NCBI GenBank assembly: GCA_001970955.1
Contig: MPUH01000857.1
Coordinates: 1 to 31,604 of the forward strand
DNA length: 31,604 nt
DNA from: Stentor coeruleus
Taxonomy: Eukaryota; Ciliophora; Heterotrichea; Heterotrichida; Stentoridae
Direction: 5' to 3'
The notes beneath the pieces were generated by a model. The model saw nothing but the letters and a program-made list of their open reading frames with translations, was not told where the DNA came from and did not search any database. Below are positions 1 to 7,820 of this stretch, piece after piece (the stretch's first letter is position 1; each line of letters starts with the position of its first letter). A program made the position numbers and the translations under genes.

Positions 1-740
1 AAACTGATGAATCTAATACTATAAAAAGTTTATTTTATTATACACTTTATGATATGTTTTTTTTGAATTTCTGTTTCAGCCTAATAATGGATATCTGGAT
101 CTTTAAAATAATTTAAGTTGGGAATAATAAATAGGATTGAAGGTCTTTTTTAAGCTGCTAAATCCTTTTTACAGAATGCTATCTTAATATTTAATTTACA
201 ACCCAAACATTTTTTTAGCGATAGGGCTGATTTTCCGAGTGATATTAAAATCAAACTTTATAGAATACTGCAATACTCAAGATATTAAAGCAAGAATAAA
301 ATGCTCTTACTGTCAGCATTGGACAGAAAATACTTAAGATATCAAAACACGAATCAAAAATATCCTTACTATCAGCATTGGACAGAAAATGAAAACACTC
401 TATTGAAGAATGCAAGGAATACAAAATTGAAAGATACGAAATAGATAAAAACTAAAAATATGCGAATAAAATAATCAATTTTTTTCATTAGTGCATATTG
501 CTTAAAAGATGAAGAATTTGAAAAGCACTTAGAGAAAAATGAAAAGCAATAAATAATAAAGATCGACAGAGAAATAAAAACTTGATTACAAAAATGTATT
601 ATAAAAGAAGGAAATTAACAAGGTCTGGACAATAGTCAAGCGATAATTCCTAACTAATACTAATAAATCATAAAACTGAACCCATATAAAAATCGCAAAT
701 CAAAATGAGCAATCCTATTTATTAAAAAACTTTATAATAA
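1..740. other. Gene-free left end with a decayed coding fragment
   Basis: No intact gene is visible here. The stretch is AT-rich, with stops in all frames apart from the degenerate repeat-coding fragment at 272-552 (separate entry). Immediately before the VDAC start there is a TATAATAA at 733-740 touching the ATG, a motif that recurs at other starts in this window. Confidence 0.6.
272..552 (+). pseudogene. Decayed fragment of a repeat-containing gene
   Basis: Two divergent copies of one unit lie in tandem with a 57-nt spacing. The first reads NTQDIKARIKCSYCQHWTEN (272-331), with a CxxC pair and an HWTEN ending. The second starts at 329-337 with the CAA (Gln) of unit one replaced by TAA, and carries a 2-nt length change that shifts the frame; its end again reads YYQHWTEN (to about 390). 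Further on, 496-552 reads as a Lys/Glu-rich tail with KDEEFEKHLEKNEKQ before a TAA. The repeat, the stop and the frameshift point to a dead gene piece. The family was not recognised. The CAA-to-TAA change could suggest a Gln-TAA code, but every intact gene here uses TAA as stop, so mutation is the simpler reading. Confidence 0.4.
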
Positions 741-1607
741 ATGGCAAAGCTTGCCTCTTTCAACGACTTAACAAAAGTTCATGAAGAGATTATGAACAAA
801 GGATACTGTTTTAGCACAGCTGGCATATTGAAAATTGGAATAAAAAGCCAAAACTATAGCTTTAAATCAAAAGCTATAGAAAAAAGCAATGAAAGCATGA
901 TAGGATCATTTTCTGCAAATCTTAAATACCAAATAGCCATGCTAACTCATAAACGCACAACTGAGAGGTTTTCGCAATATTCTCTAGATATTGATCTAGA
1001 CAAATTTGTTAATGGACTTACATTCAAAGCAGATTGTAAAATCTGGAGGACCCTTGAAAATAAAATAGACCCAAAAATAGAATTAGCTTATTCCTTTAAG
1101 AATTTAATCAATACTAGTATCAATCTAGGGACAGAAACTGGAATATTGACTACATCTCTAACTATAGGGTCAAAAAATATTGGTTTAGGATTTGAATCTA
1201 GCTTGAACTGTGTGAGTCATTTTATTGAAAAGCCAATTTTTGGAGTTTGGATAAACAATTCACAAGCAAATCTTGTAGGAAAATATAAATTAGGCAAATT
1301 TGATAGAGGAATTCTAAGCATTTTTTATTATCAGCAACTAGCTAATCATGCAAAGTTTTTCTTTAATACAGCTACTGACTTTAAAAAGAATTCTAGTAAA
1401 GTAGTTGTAGGCGGAATCTATCAACCTGACGATGCAACAACAATCAAAGGAAAGTATGAGTCATCAGGAGTTGTAGCGATAAGTTTTTCTAGATACTTGA
1501 ACCAATATTTAAAAGCAACTATAGCTACACAGCTAAATTTGCAAAGCATTATATCGCAATCAAATACTCAAAATAAAGTTGGATTTCGTTTTGATTTTGA
1601 TAGTTAA
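741..1607 (+). CDS. Mitochondrial outer-membrane porin (VDAC, eukaryotic porin family)
   Basis: The 288-residue product fits the voltage-dependent anion channel, the 19-strand beta barrel that passes metabolites across the mitochondrial outer membrane; family members are about 280 residues. The N-terminus has the expected pattern, an amphipathic FNDLTKVHEEIMNKGY segment leading into the first strands. The body alternates hydrophobic and polar residues with no signal peptide or transmembrane helix. The C-terminal half has the family's spacing: TTIKGKYESSGVVAISFSR, then a last strand NKVGFRFDFDS ending at the C-terminus. The start is the first ATG, directly after TATAATAA. It stands alone, about 300 bp from a convergent small gene. 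The assignment rests on overall pattern; a divergent paralogue rather than the main VDAC cannot be excluded. Confidence 0.82.
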   Translation: MAKLASFNDLTKVHEEIMNKGYCFSTAGILKIGIKSQNYSFKSKAIEKSNESMIGSFSANLKYQIAMLTHKRTTERFSQYSLDIDLDKFVNGLTFKADCKIWRTLENKIDPKIELAYSFKNLINTSINLGTETGILTTSLTIGSKNIGLGFESSLNCVSHFIEKPIFGVWINNSQANLVGKYKLGKFDRGILSIFYYQQLANHAKFFFNTATDFKKNSSKVVVGGIYQPDDATTIKGKYESSGVVAISFSRYLNQYLKATIATQLNLQSIISQSNTQNKVGFRFDFDS

Positions 1608-1905
1608 TAGCTTATAAGTAAGGTAATAAGCGAGTTTAGAAAAAACATAGATTTAAGAGTTTATAATTTTTCATATGTACAAACCCAAAAAAGTGATTTG
1701 GAAATACAATTTTAATTAGGTAATTTGTTTATGTTGTAGTATCATATAATAACTATACATAAATAATCGCTTTGAGTAATGAATCAGCACTTATAGTATG
1801 GTGAAAAACTTGATATATATATGAAAACTAAGGTATTTATTTTATCTAAGAGTTTGATATAAACTGAAAGTTATAATTATTACTTTTAGTAAGTATATGA
1901 CTTAA

Positions 1906-2109
1906 TTAATCTATGTTTTCCTCTGCGTCACTGTCAGCTTTTTTCTTTTTAATCGGTTCAGATTCAGCAGAAGCCTCATAAACTCTTGTCAGGAATTCAT
2001 TTGAAAGAATCTTAGCTTGTTCAATACCTTGTAAAAGATCGGTAGTAAGTGGTAGTTCAAGAATATTCTCATTATTGCCTTTGAAAGAATAGCTTGCAGA
2101 TATTCTCAT
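1906..2109 (-). CDS. Small acidic-tailed protein, possible KEOPS subunit GON7
   Basis: The 67-residue product has a simple predicted layout: a beta strand (ISASYSF), a turn (KGNNEN), a second strand (ILELPL), a helix from about residue 23 to 46 (TDLLQGIEQAKILSNEFLTR), then a Lys cluster KKKK and an acidic disordered tail ending AEENID. This hairpin-helix-acidic-tail layout, the length and the FLT-type helix resemble GON7, the small disordered subunit of the KEOPS/EKC complex that makes the tRNA modification t6A. Identity is weak and GON7 evolves fast, so this is inference. The gene is convergent with VDAC, and its ATG is preceded directly by TATAATA (complement of 2110-2116), which supports a real start. 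Confidence 0.55.
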   Translation of the reverse strand: MRISASYSFKGNNENILELPLTTDLLQGIEQAKILSNEFLTRVYEASAESEPIKKKKADSDAEENID

Positions 2110-2319
2110 TATTATAAAACAATTTTGTATAAAGATATTTAGGGTCTAGCATGATTACTCAATAAGGCTGATAATATTTTAAGATAGGCCTGAGAAAAGT
2201 GATTTTTTATTAAGTCTCATTATCGATTTTTTTCTAGTATTCTTAATAGATAAGCGTCAAAAGCAATGAATAAATATGTAATCTTATAATACTAAAGACT
2301 CCCTAAACTTAAAATTAAT

Positions 2320-3768
2320 CTAGAAATTAAAGACTGGCGTGGATAAAATCATATAATAACCATCTTCAGCAACTGCATTAGAATTCGTCATCTGTATATG
2401 CTCGAAGCTTGGTAAAGGAATTCCATTTCCTACCATATTTTCTTCAATAACAGGGAGTGTAGCATTGATAATAAGGTTAATAAAATTCATCATTCCAGTT
2501 AAGTCAGTCTGATTCCCAATATTACTTTGAGTCTGTGCTAAAGATGAAATTTTCGCATATTCAATAGTCCCACCTAACATCCAATTGTTAACATAAACAG
2601 CAGAACTCATTATCATAGTTGCATTAAGTGTAATAGCAGTTTGTTCTGCAGAAATTACTATAACTTTGCAATAACTCTGTAAATTAGAATCTACAAATCC
2701 ATTCGGCATTGATGGAGTCACTCCATTTATAACACTTGTTGGTGCCTGGGTAGCTCCACACATAATTTTGCATGGTTCGTTATTACCATAAACATTAGAA
2801 ATACCTGGAAGTAAACTGTTTAATGAATTGGTTGTTAACAGATATGAATAATTGGCTGGAAGATTTGAGGAATCAATTGTAGTCTCAAAGTATCCTGATG
2901 CATACATAGCATATGTTAAAGTGTTAAAAGAGTACTCAGAAAATACACTTTGGACTTGAGATGAGGTAGGATCAAAAGTTAAGTTTGTAGTTCTTCCGAC
3001 AACTGGTGGATTGATTTCTGGTTTGGACTTTGCCATAAAAACTCCGGCTAAGTTAAGAATAAGAACACTTGAAGTCATGACTGGATTTGATGTAAGATTA
3101 TAGCTGAACTCAATAGCTTTGTTAAGGCTGACTATAGACCCTCCTGAAGCAAGTTGTGAGTTGATAGAATTTATAACTTGACCATTGATAAGGCTTTCTA
3201 CAGCAATTTTTATTTCCTTATTCAGATTATCTTGGAAAAGTACGGCCAATTGATTCATAACCCTCGCTGACTCTCCTCCAGAAAATCTCAGTTGGAAATT
3301 TGAAATAGTAAAATTCAGTTTGGTGATATTGAAAAACAAAGCCCCATTGTTTTCAGACAGAGAAATCGTTGAGTTAAGAGAAGATTTCTGTATTGTGATA
3401 AAGCCAGTCCCTGAATCTTTGCCAAGCATGCTTGAGTATTTCCAATAAAATTTGATATACATGTCCAAAGAACTTATTGTCAATAAAAACTGATCTTGGC
3501 CAATGAAGTCAACGCCTGTGAGTTTGGTATCAGCATTAACATAGGTTACTCTAGGTTCTGTTATGTTTATTGTCACTTTAAGCACACCATCAGCCACTGC
3601 GAATTGTTTGGACTTGAATAAAGCTACTGTTGTGAGCTTATTAAGCACATAGGGTAAGGAACTGTTTTTAAAGTCATTGACAATCTGTTCAGTCAAACCT
3701 ACTTGCAGCCCTGTGGTTATTGAGTGCACTTCGTAAAAAGTCAACAAGATCAAAGATAGTCTAAACAT
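2320..3768 (-). CDS. Secreted BPI/LBP-family lipid-binding protein
   Basis: The 482-residue product starts with a signal peptide (MFRLSLILLTFYEVHS, likely cleaved after S16). The mature N-terminus, ITTGLQVGLTEQIVNDFK, matches the opening helix of the bactericidal/permeability-increasing and LPS-binding protein fold, and a C-terminal second half ends with GIPLPSFEHIQMTN, the typical 'G-x-PLP' region of the second barrel. Length agrees with the two-barrel BPI/LBP/CETP family (about 450-490). Many N-glycosylation sequons (NSS, NIT, NST, NFT, NLT, NYS, NAT, NQT) fit secretion or a lysosome/phagosome location. Cysteines lie in CKIMC and SYCKV. The open frame extends to a TTG at 3780, but the first ATG at 3766-3768 puts the signal peptide at the very N-terminus and is chosen. 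A role in binding bacterial lipid is family knowledge, not shown here. Confidence 0.85.
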   Translation of the reverse strand: MFRLSLILLTFYEVHSITTGLQVGLTEQIVNDFKNSSLPYVLNKLTTVALFKSKQFAVADGVLKVTINITEPRVTYVNADTKLTGVDFIGQDQFLLTISSLDMYIKFYWKYSSMLGKDSGTGFITIQKSSLNSTISLSENNGALFFNITKLNFTISNFQLRFSGGESARVMNQLAVLFQDNLNKEIKIAVESLINGQVINSINSQLASGGSIVSLNKAIEFSYNLTSNPVMTSSVLILNLAGVFMAKSKPEINPPVVGRTTNLTFDPTSSQVQSVFSEYSFNTLTYAMYASGYFETTIDSSNLPANYSYLLTTNSLNSLLPGISNVYGNNEPCKIMCGATQAPTSVINGVTPSMPNGFVDSNLQSYCKVIVISAEQTAITLNATMIMSSAVYVNNWMLGGTIEYAKISSLAQTQSNIGNQTDLTGMMNFINLIINATLPVIEENMVGNGIPLPSFEHIQMTNSNAVAEDGYYMILSTPVFNF

Positions 3769-4319
3769 TTTTATATCCAAAAGTGAAGTTTTAGTTGGAT
3801 AAAATTGATGATATATGTGGTATTGCTGTTTAATGAAAAAGCAAAGATATTCTTTGAAAATAAGATTCTTTTTTCGGAATAGATTAGTGTGTTGATTAAA
3901 TATATATTGCCCTATTTTGACGGGGAATTTTATAATAAATTAGATCTAAAAAATGTGAATTTGAATATTTTATTGGAAGTTGTAAAGCATATTTAAAGCT
4001 GTGAGTACTTAATATAGAATTTAGAGTAAAACTNAAAGCTGTGAGTACTTAATATAGAATTTAGAGTAAAACTAAAAAAGCTTTGATAATGGGAGTATGG
4101 GATTGATAATTAAAAGTAAAAGATATAATAAACTCATTAACTATACTTGGGAAAATTTGAAGTGTTAAAATAAACTCAACATAAAAAAGTACAAAATTTT
4201 TCAACAGCAAGTATTATACTAAAATCAGCATATATATTGAAAATCTAAATATTTTACAGTCATGCACATAATATTAAATGCTAAAAACCATAAAATCTAG
4301 ATTTGCCTTATAAATTACC
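3769..4319. other. Gene-free AT-rich stretch with an assembly repeat
   Basis: No open frame of note on either strand. It contains the N-flanked 39-bp direct repeat at 3995-4073 and otherwise looks like ordinary AT-rich spacer between two minus-strand genes. Confidence 0.55.
3995..4073. repeat. 39-bp direct repeat around an N (unmerged contig overlap)
   Basis: Bases 3995-4033 are repeated exactly at 4035-4073 with a single N at 4034 between them. This is what two overlapping contig ends joined by a placeholder gap look like; the true sequence most likely has one copy. Confidence 0.85.
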
Positions 4320-4676
4320 TTAACTTCTAAGTATATCGTGATTGTTTTTAATCTGAATGAGCTTGCTAACTATTTCTCTATTCGATTGTATTGATGTTAT
4401 AGTAAAAACAGGTACAATAATCGAAGTGCACGAAAGCCCATAAATGAGTTTATTCTGTGTTAAAATCGTCTCCGGGAAATACCTATGAATACTAGCAGAA
4501 AATGTAGCACTAAGTAGCAAAACCATAAAAAATTTAAACCTAGCCTCCCTTCTGACCGAATTGATAACTTGCTCTTCCTGAGGATTAATACCCTCTAATC
4601 TTAATAAATCTGCGGCTTGTTTAGACTCTTTTTTCCATTGTGCTATCTTGCTTTGTGAGATAATAATATTTCCCAT
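4320..4676 (-). CDS. Small two-helix membrane protein, unrecognised
   Basis: The 118-residue product has a soluble N-terminal third rich in Lys, Gln and Glu (KIAQWKKESKQAADLLRLEG), an Arg-rich border (RREAR), then two hydrophobic segments at about residues 48-66 and 79-97 joined by a short loop, and a basic C-terminus. There is no signal peptide. The helix-loop-helix hairpin after a charged N-terminus recalls small mitochondrial inner-membrane proteins such as OCIA-domain proteins, but no diagnostic residues are seen and the family is not claimed. The ATG follows TATAAAAT directly, as at several other starts here. Confidence 0.6.
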   Translation of the reverse strand: MGNIIISQSKIAQWKKESKQAADLLRLEGINPQEEQVINSVRREARFKFFMVLLLSATFSASIHRYFPETILTQNKLIYGLSCTSIIVPVFTITSIQSNREIVSKLIQIKNNHDILRS

Positions 4677-4823
4677 ATTTTATATGTCAACCATATTCCA
4701 AAACAAAAATACCTTCGAACTATAATAAATATGGATACTCGAAGAGACCCAACAAGGACTTCTACAAAACTCATGTAATTAAGATGAAGGATATGGCAAA
4801 ATATCTACAGCCATGAACAAAAA

Positions 4824-5417
4824 ATGCAAAATATCAGACCTGTTATAGAAAATTTCCCTCAGAATGACTATTCATGGGTAACAGATGGGATTAATAGTAA
4901 AAAAACTCAGATTCGTAAAAATCGGTTAGGATTATATAGAGAAAAAGATATTAAAAGTAAAAATATAATCCTTTTTGAAAAACTACAGAATATTTTATCG
5001 GTCAGCTCAAAGCCGAAGAAGTCTTTTGAAAAAAATTCGTTAAATTACGTTGTGAGGAAAAAAGAGATGCTGAGAATTAATAAGAAAAACAGAGAAATTT
5101 TCAAAAGTCTTGTTGAAGTTAAACCGAGTATTAATGTTAAGAAGATACTCAAGTGGAATGAATCGCAAGAAAGATATAAGAAAAATATATCTTGTACAAG
5201 TAGGAGGATGAATTCTTTTATTCCGATTGTAACTCAAGGAGTTGCTTCAGCGTATCCTAGTTTGAGAGCAAAGACATCTTCTATAAAAAATCGTATAAGA
5301 AAATTAAGTGCGGATGCTTTTTGTATTGATGAGTACTCTAATATTTTGAATTTGAAAGATGAAAATTTAGAAGGGATAAAAGACAATACTTATGTTACTA
5401 ATATTGACCTTGAATGA
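4824..5417 (+). CDS. CFAP97/Hemingway-domain protein (ciliary)
   Basis: The 197-residue basic product carries, at about residues 30-125, the CFAP97 (KIAA1430, Hemingway) pattern: an early segment IILFEKLQNILS, then NSLNYVVRKKEMLRINKKNR, then a conserved 'I-x-K-x-L-x-x-V-x-P' step (IFKSLVEVKPSINVKKIL) and a W-x-x-S-x-x-x-Y-x-x-N-I end (WNESQERYKKNI). CFAP97 proteins act in assembly of motile cilia or sperm axonemes, which suits a ciliate. The rest (130-197) is Ser/Lys/Asp-rich and unrecognised. An ATG at 4813 is in another frame and quickly stopped, so 4824 is the start. The stop is TGA, one of two such stops in the window, evidence that TGA is not reassigned. Confidence 0.72.
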   Translation: MQNIRPVIENFPQNDYSWVTDGINSKKTQIRKNRLGLYREKDIKSKNIILFEKLQNILSVSSKPKKSFEKNSLNYVVRKKEMLRINKKNREIFKSLVEVKPSINVKKILKWNESQERYKKNISCTSRRMNSFIPIVTQGVASAYPSLRAKTSSIKNRIRKLSADAFCIDEYSNILNLKDENLEGIKDNTYVTNIDLE

Positions 5418-6480
5418 ATTGATAATTTTATTTTTTTTCGATCTAGTATTCTTTATAATTTCTTATGAATAAGCTTCTAAAAATTAGATAGAGCTGTCAT
5501 ACATTAATTTATATAAAAACAATACTTTTCATTGAGATTTCATATAGAACTTGTTTGCTTTTAATATTTTAATTCTTATTTTCTTATGCATTAAGTTTTA
5601 AAAATCATAAAAAAGATATCTAATTTTTTAAAGATAAAATACTTATTACTTATTTATTTTTATCATAGATTCTTGATTAGCTTTAACTATTATAGCCCTA
5701 TTTGTTTAATTTATATCATCAATCTAAATGTTATTTAGCATAAATTTATTGACTATCATTTTATGTATTTTACAAAATCTTGTTGATTTTTTTTGATATT
5801 TTTTCAAAAACTTATAAGCTACAAATAAATTGGAAAGTCAAAAAATAAACATTGTTACATTTTCTATTAGGGGATTATTCGATTGCTTGAAAGATGGCCA
5901 AAAGTTCTTTATGCTCTTTAGATTGGAGTTTTGCCTTTTGAGAAGAAATAGCTTTTAGAATAACAGAAGATTTAGAAACTACTTTTAACTTCTATAAATA
6001 TACTTACAACGTTAAAATTTGAATAATTTATATGCTTTTAGAGTTCAGTAAAAACATGCTCAACTTTATAAATAAAGTAATATTAGTATTATATACTATA
6101 TAATAATCAGAATTTAGAATCATCTTTTATGATGTGATAGTGCTTTAAGATTTATTACACTTTTATATATTTTGAAATGTTTATACAACTGTATAATACG
6201 AAAAATATTTTAACTTTGCGATACAAAATTAGAATTTAGTTTATTTGCTATAAACGCCACCTTATATAGCGCTTTAATAGTGCCAAAACTTCTAAACTCA
6301 TAAACAGCATATTGAAAATTGTTCAAATATATTAACGATTGCATTTTACATCATTTCAAAAGTTTTCTAAACTTTATGAAAACTCTCCAGCATTGCCACT
6401 AATAAGAGAAGCATATGCAAAGAAATCCTAATTAAAGATATGCATTTATTTACCCAAAAAGCTTAATAATAATAAATTTA
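5418..6480. other. Gene-poor 1-kb spacer
   Basis: AT-rich spacer with no ATG-started gene. The only coding-like piece is a 39-codon minus-strand frame at 5875-5991 with a possible 16-nt intron beside it (separate entry). The stretch just before 6481 (around 6463-6480) is AATAA-rich. Confidence 0.5.
5875..5991 (-). pseudogene. Possible 3' terminal exon or gene remnant
   Basis: On the minus strand 39 codons (including TAA at 5875-5877) give a Lys/Gln-rich, helix-prone peptide containing AISSQKAKLQSKEHKELLAI. Directly upstream (complement of 5992-6007) is GTAAGTATATTTATAG, a 16-nt GT...AG string of heterotrich intron type. However, the frame upstream of that putative intron has a stop and no ATG, so no complete gene can be built. 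It is either a remnant or a chance open frame. Confidence 0.2.
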
Positions 6481-7032
6481 ATGCAGGGATTTGAGTCTTA
6501 TCGCACTTTGGCGGACATAACATCAAAAATTCAAAATACAAATGAAATAACGCAAAGCCTTTCAACAAAAGCTTCACAAGATATTAACGAAGAGCTAAGT
6601 TTGAAAACCTTGACGAAAATTAAGAAAATGTCTAAGAAAAATAATAAGCTTTCAAAAAACATCAAGGATCAGATTTATGTTTTTAAAGAAGCAAGCAAAA
6701 TCCTTGTAGATACTTCTATTGAGCATTCTTCCAAAATCGGATATCTTGCTGATGAGCTCAGTTTTGTTAGAAAAACTATAGTTGATGGTAATGATTCGCA
6801 AAATCCTCCAGGACCACAAAGATCATCTGGGCTAAATAAAAAACTCAGAAAACTTAGAGAACTGTATCAGCATGTTACTGATACAAACACCAAGATTATA
6901 GAAAGCCAAAAGCAAATTTTTGAAAAAGAACTTGAAAATATTGAATTGAGGAAAAGACTAGAAAGGGTCGAAGAAAGTATTTCAATGTTTATGAGCGAAA
7001 AAGAGCAACGGTGCAATTGTATAATCTTGTAG
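6481..7032 (+). CDS. Coiled-coil protein with C-terminal CaaX box (CIIL)
   Basis: The 183-residue product is almost wholly helical. Lys/Asn-rich heptads span about residues 40-100, a Pro/Gly/Ser break (NPPGPQRSSG) lies at about 108-117, and a second strong coiled coil runs from about 118 to 176 (LNKKLRKLRELYQHV, ELENIELRKRLERVEE). The last residues are RCNCIIL: Cys180-Ile-Ile-Leu is a CaaX box whose Leu favours geranylgeranylation by GGTase-I, and Cys178 could be palmitoylated. A soluble coiled coil ending this way predicts a membrane-tethered protein, perhaps cortical; this is inference. No family was recognised. The start is the first ATG after an AATAAT-rich leader. The BTB gene at the other end of the window also ends in NCII plus a hydrophobic residue. 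Confidence 0.75.
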   Translation: MQGFESYRTLADITSKIQNTNEITQSLSTKASQDINEELSLKTLTKIKKMSKKNNKLSKNIKDQIYVFKEASKILVDTSIEHSSKIGYLADELSFVRKTIVDGNDSQNPPGPQRSSGLNKKLRKLRELYQHVTDTNTKIIESQKQIFEKELENIELRKRLERVEESISMFMSEKEQRCNCIIL

Positions 7033-7401
7033 GGTTAATATTTAAATATTCAGTAAATATTTTTAAGTTTAAATTTCAAAGCAGATTTGCTTTTCTATAA
7101 AATTAGTAGTTGCAGCAATTATTAGGTTATTGATAAGGAATAATTAGCCAGTTTTATCGTTATTTTTATAACTATGGATTTATGATTGCCTATAGTTTAT
7201 TAAAATATAAAACTATGAATATAGAAAAATAAGATTTATATATACTTAATGGAAAAATTGAAGTTCTCTTATATCTAAAGGTATTGTTATGAAAATTATA
7301 AATGCTAATAAATAGTACTTATTGGTAAGGATTTTACTATGTATATTGCAATTAAAATGATGGCCTCACTTATATCAGACTGCTTGAAAAAGTTCAAACC
7401 A

Positions 7402-7610
7402 TAGTTTTAAACTGATATCTAAAGATTACTTTAAATGATTCACGAAGTATAAAATATAATATTTCAAGAAGAAACCCTAATTTTTTTAATATATCTTCCT
7501 TACTANTAGTTTTAAACTGATATCTAAAGATTACTTTAAATGATTCACGAAGTATAAAATATAATATTTCAAGAAGAAACCCTAATTTTTTTAATATATC
7601 TTCCTTACTA
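7402..7610. repeat. 104-bp direct repeat around an N (unmerged contig overlap)
   Basis: 7402-7505 is repeated exactly at 7507-7610 with N at 7506. The copies look identical, as expected for overlapping contig ends of one molecule. Confidence 0.88.
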
Positions 7611-7678
7611 TTTATTAGAATATCAAAGACAACAACAATACTAATTCTGTTAAAAAGTTCTTCACTAAAGAAAAAGTT

Positions 7679-7759
7679 CACATCAAAATTTAATTATAAC
7701 TCCCGATATAAACAAAAGNCACATCAAAATTTAATTATAACTCCCGATATAAACAAAAG
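7679..7759. repeat. 40-bp direct repeat around an N (unmerged contig overlap)
   Basis: 7679-7718 is repeated exactly at 7720-7759 with N at 7719, only about 70 bp from the previous such junction. A very short contig seems to sit between the two gaps. Confidence 0.85.
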
Positions 7760-7820
7760 ACTTAAAAGCCTTAAAACTAAAATAGTCTGACTTATCAAGC
7801 ACTTTAAATAATTAATTTAA

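Larger units (their letters stand above)
7033..7820. other. Gene-free stretch with two assembly repeats
   Basis: Convergent spacer between the CaaX coiled-coil gene and the TTLL gene. It contains the N-flanked repeats at 7402-7610 and 7679-7759. A minus-strand open frame at 7394-7681 spans one repeat, begins with GTG rather than ATG and shrinks to about 60 codons once the duplication is collapsed; it is not called a gene. Confidence 0.55.

Noticed and set aside
7394..7681. Minus-strand open frame of 95 codons
   Set aside because: It starts with GTG, not ATG, and more than a third of its length is the N-flanked duplicate; about 60 hydrophobic codons remain, without family resemblance.
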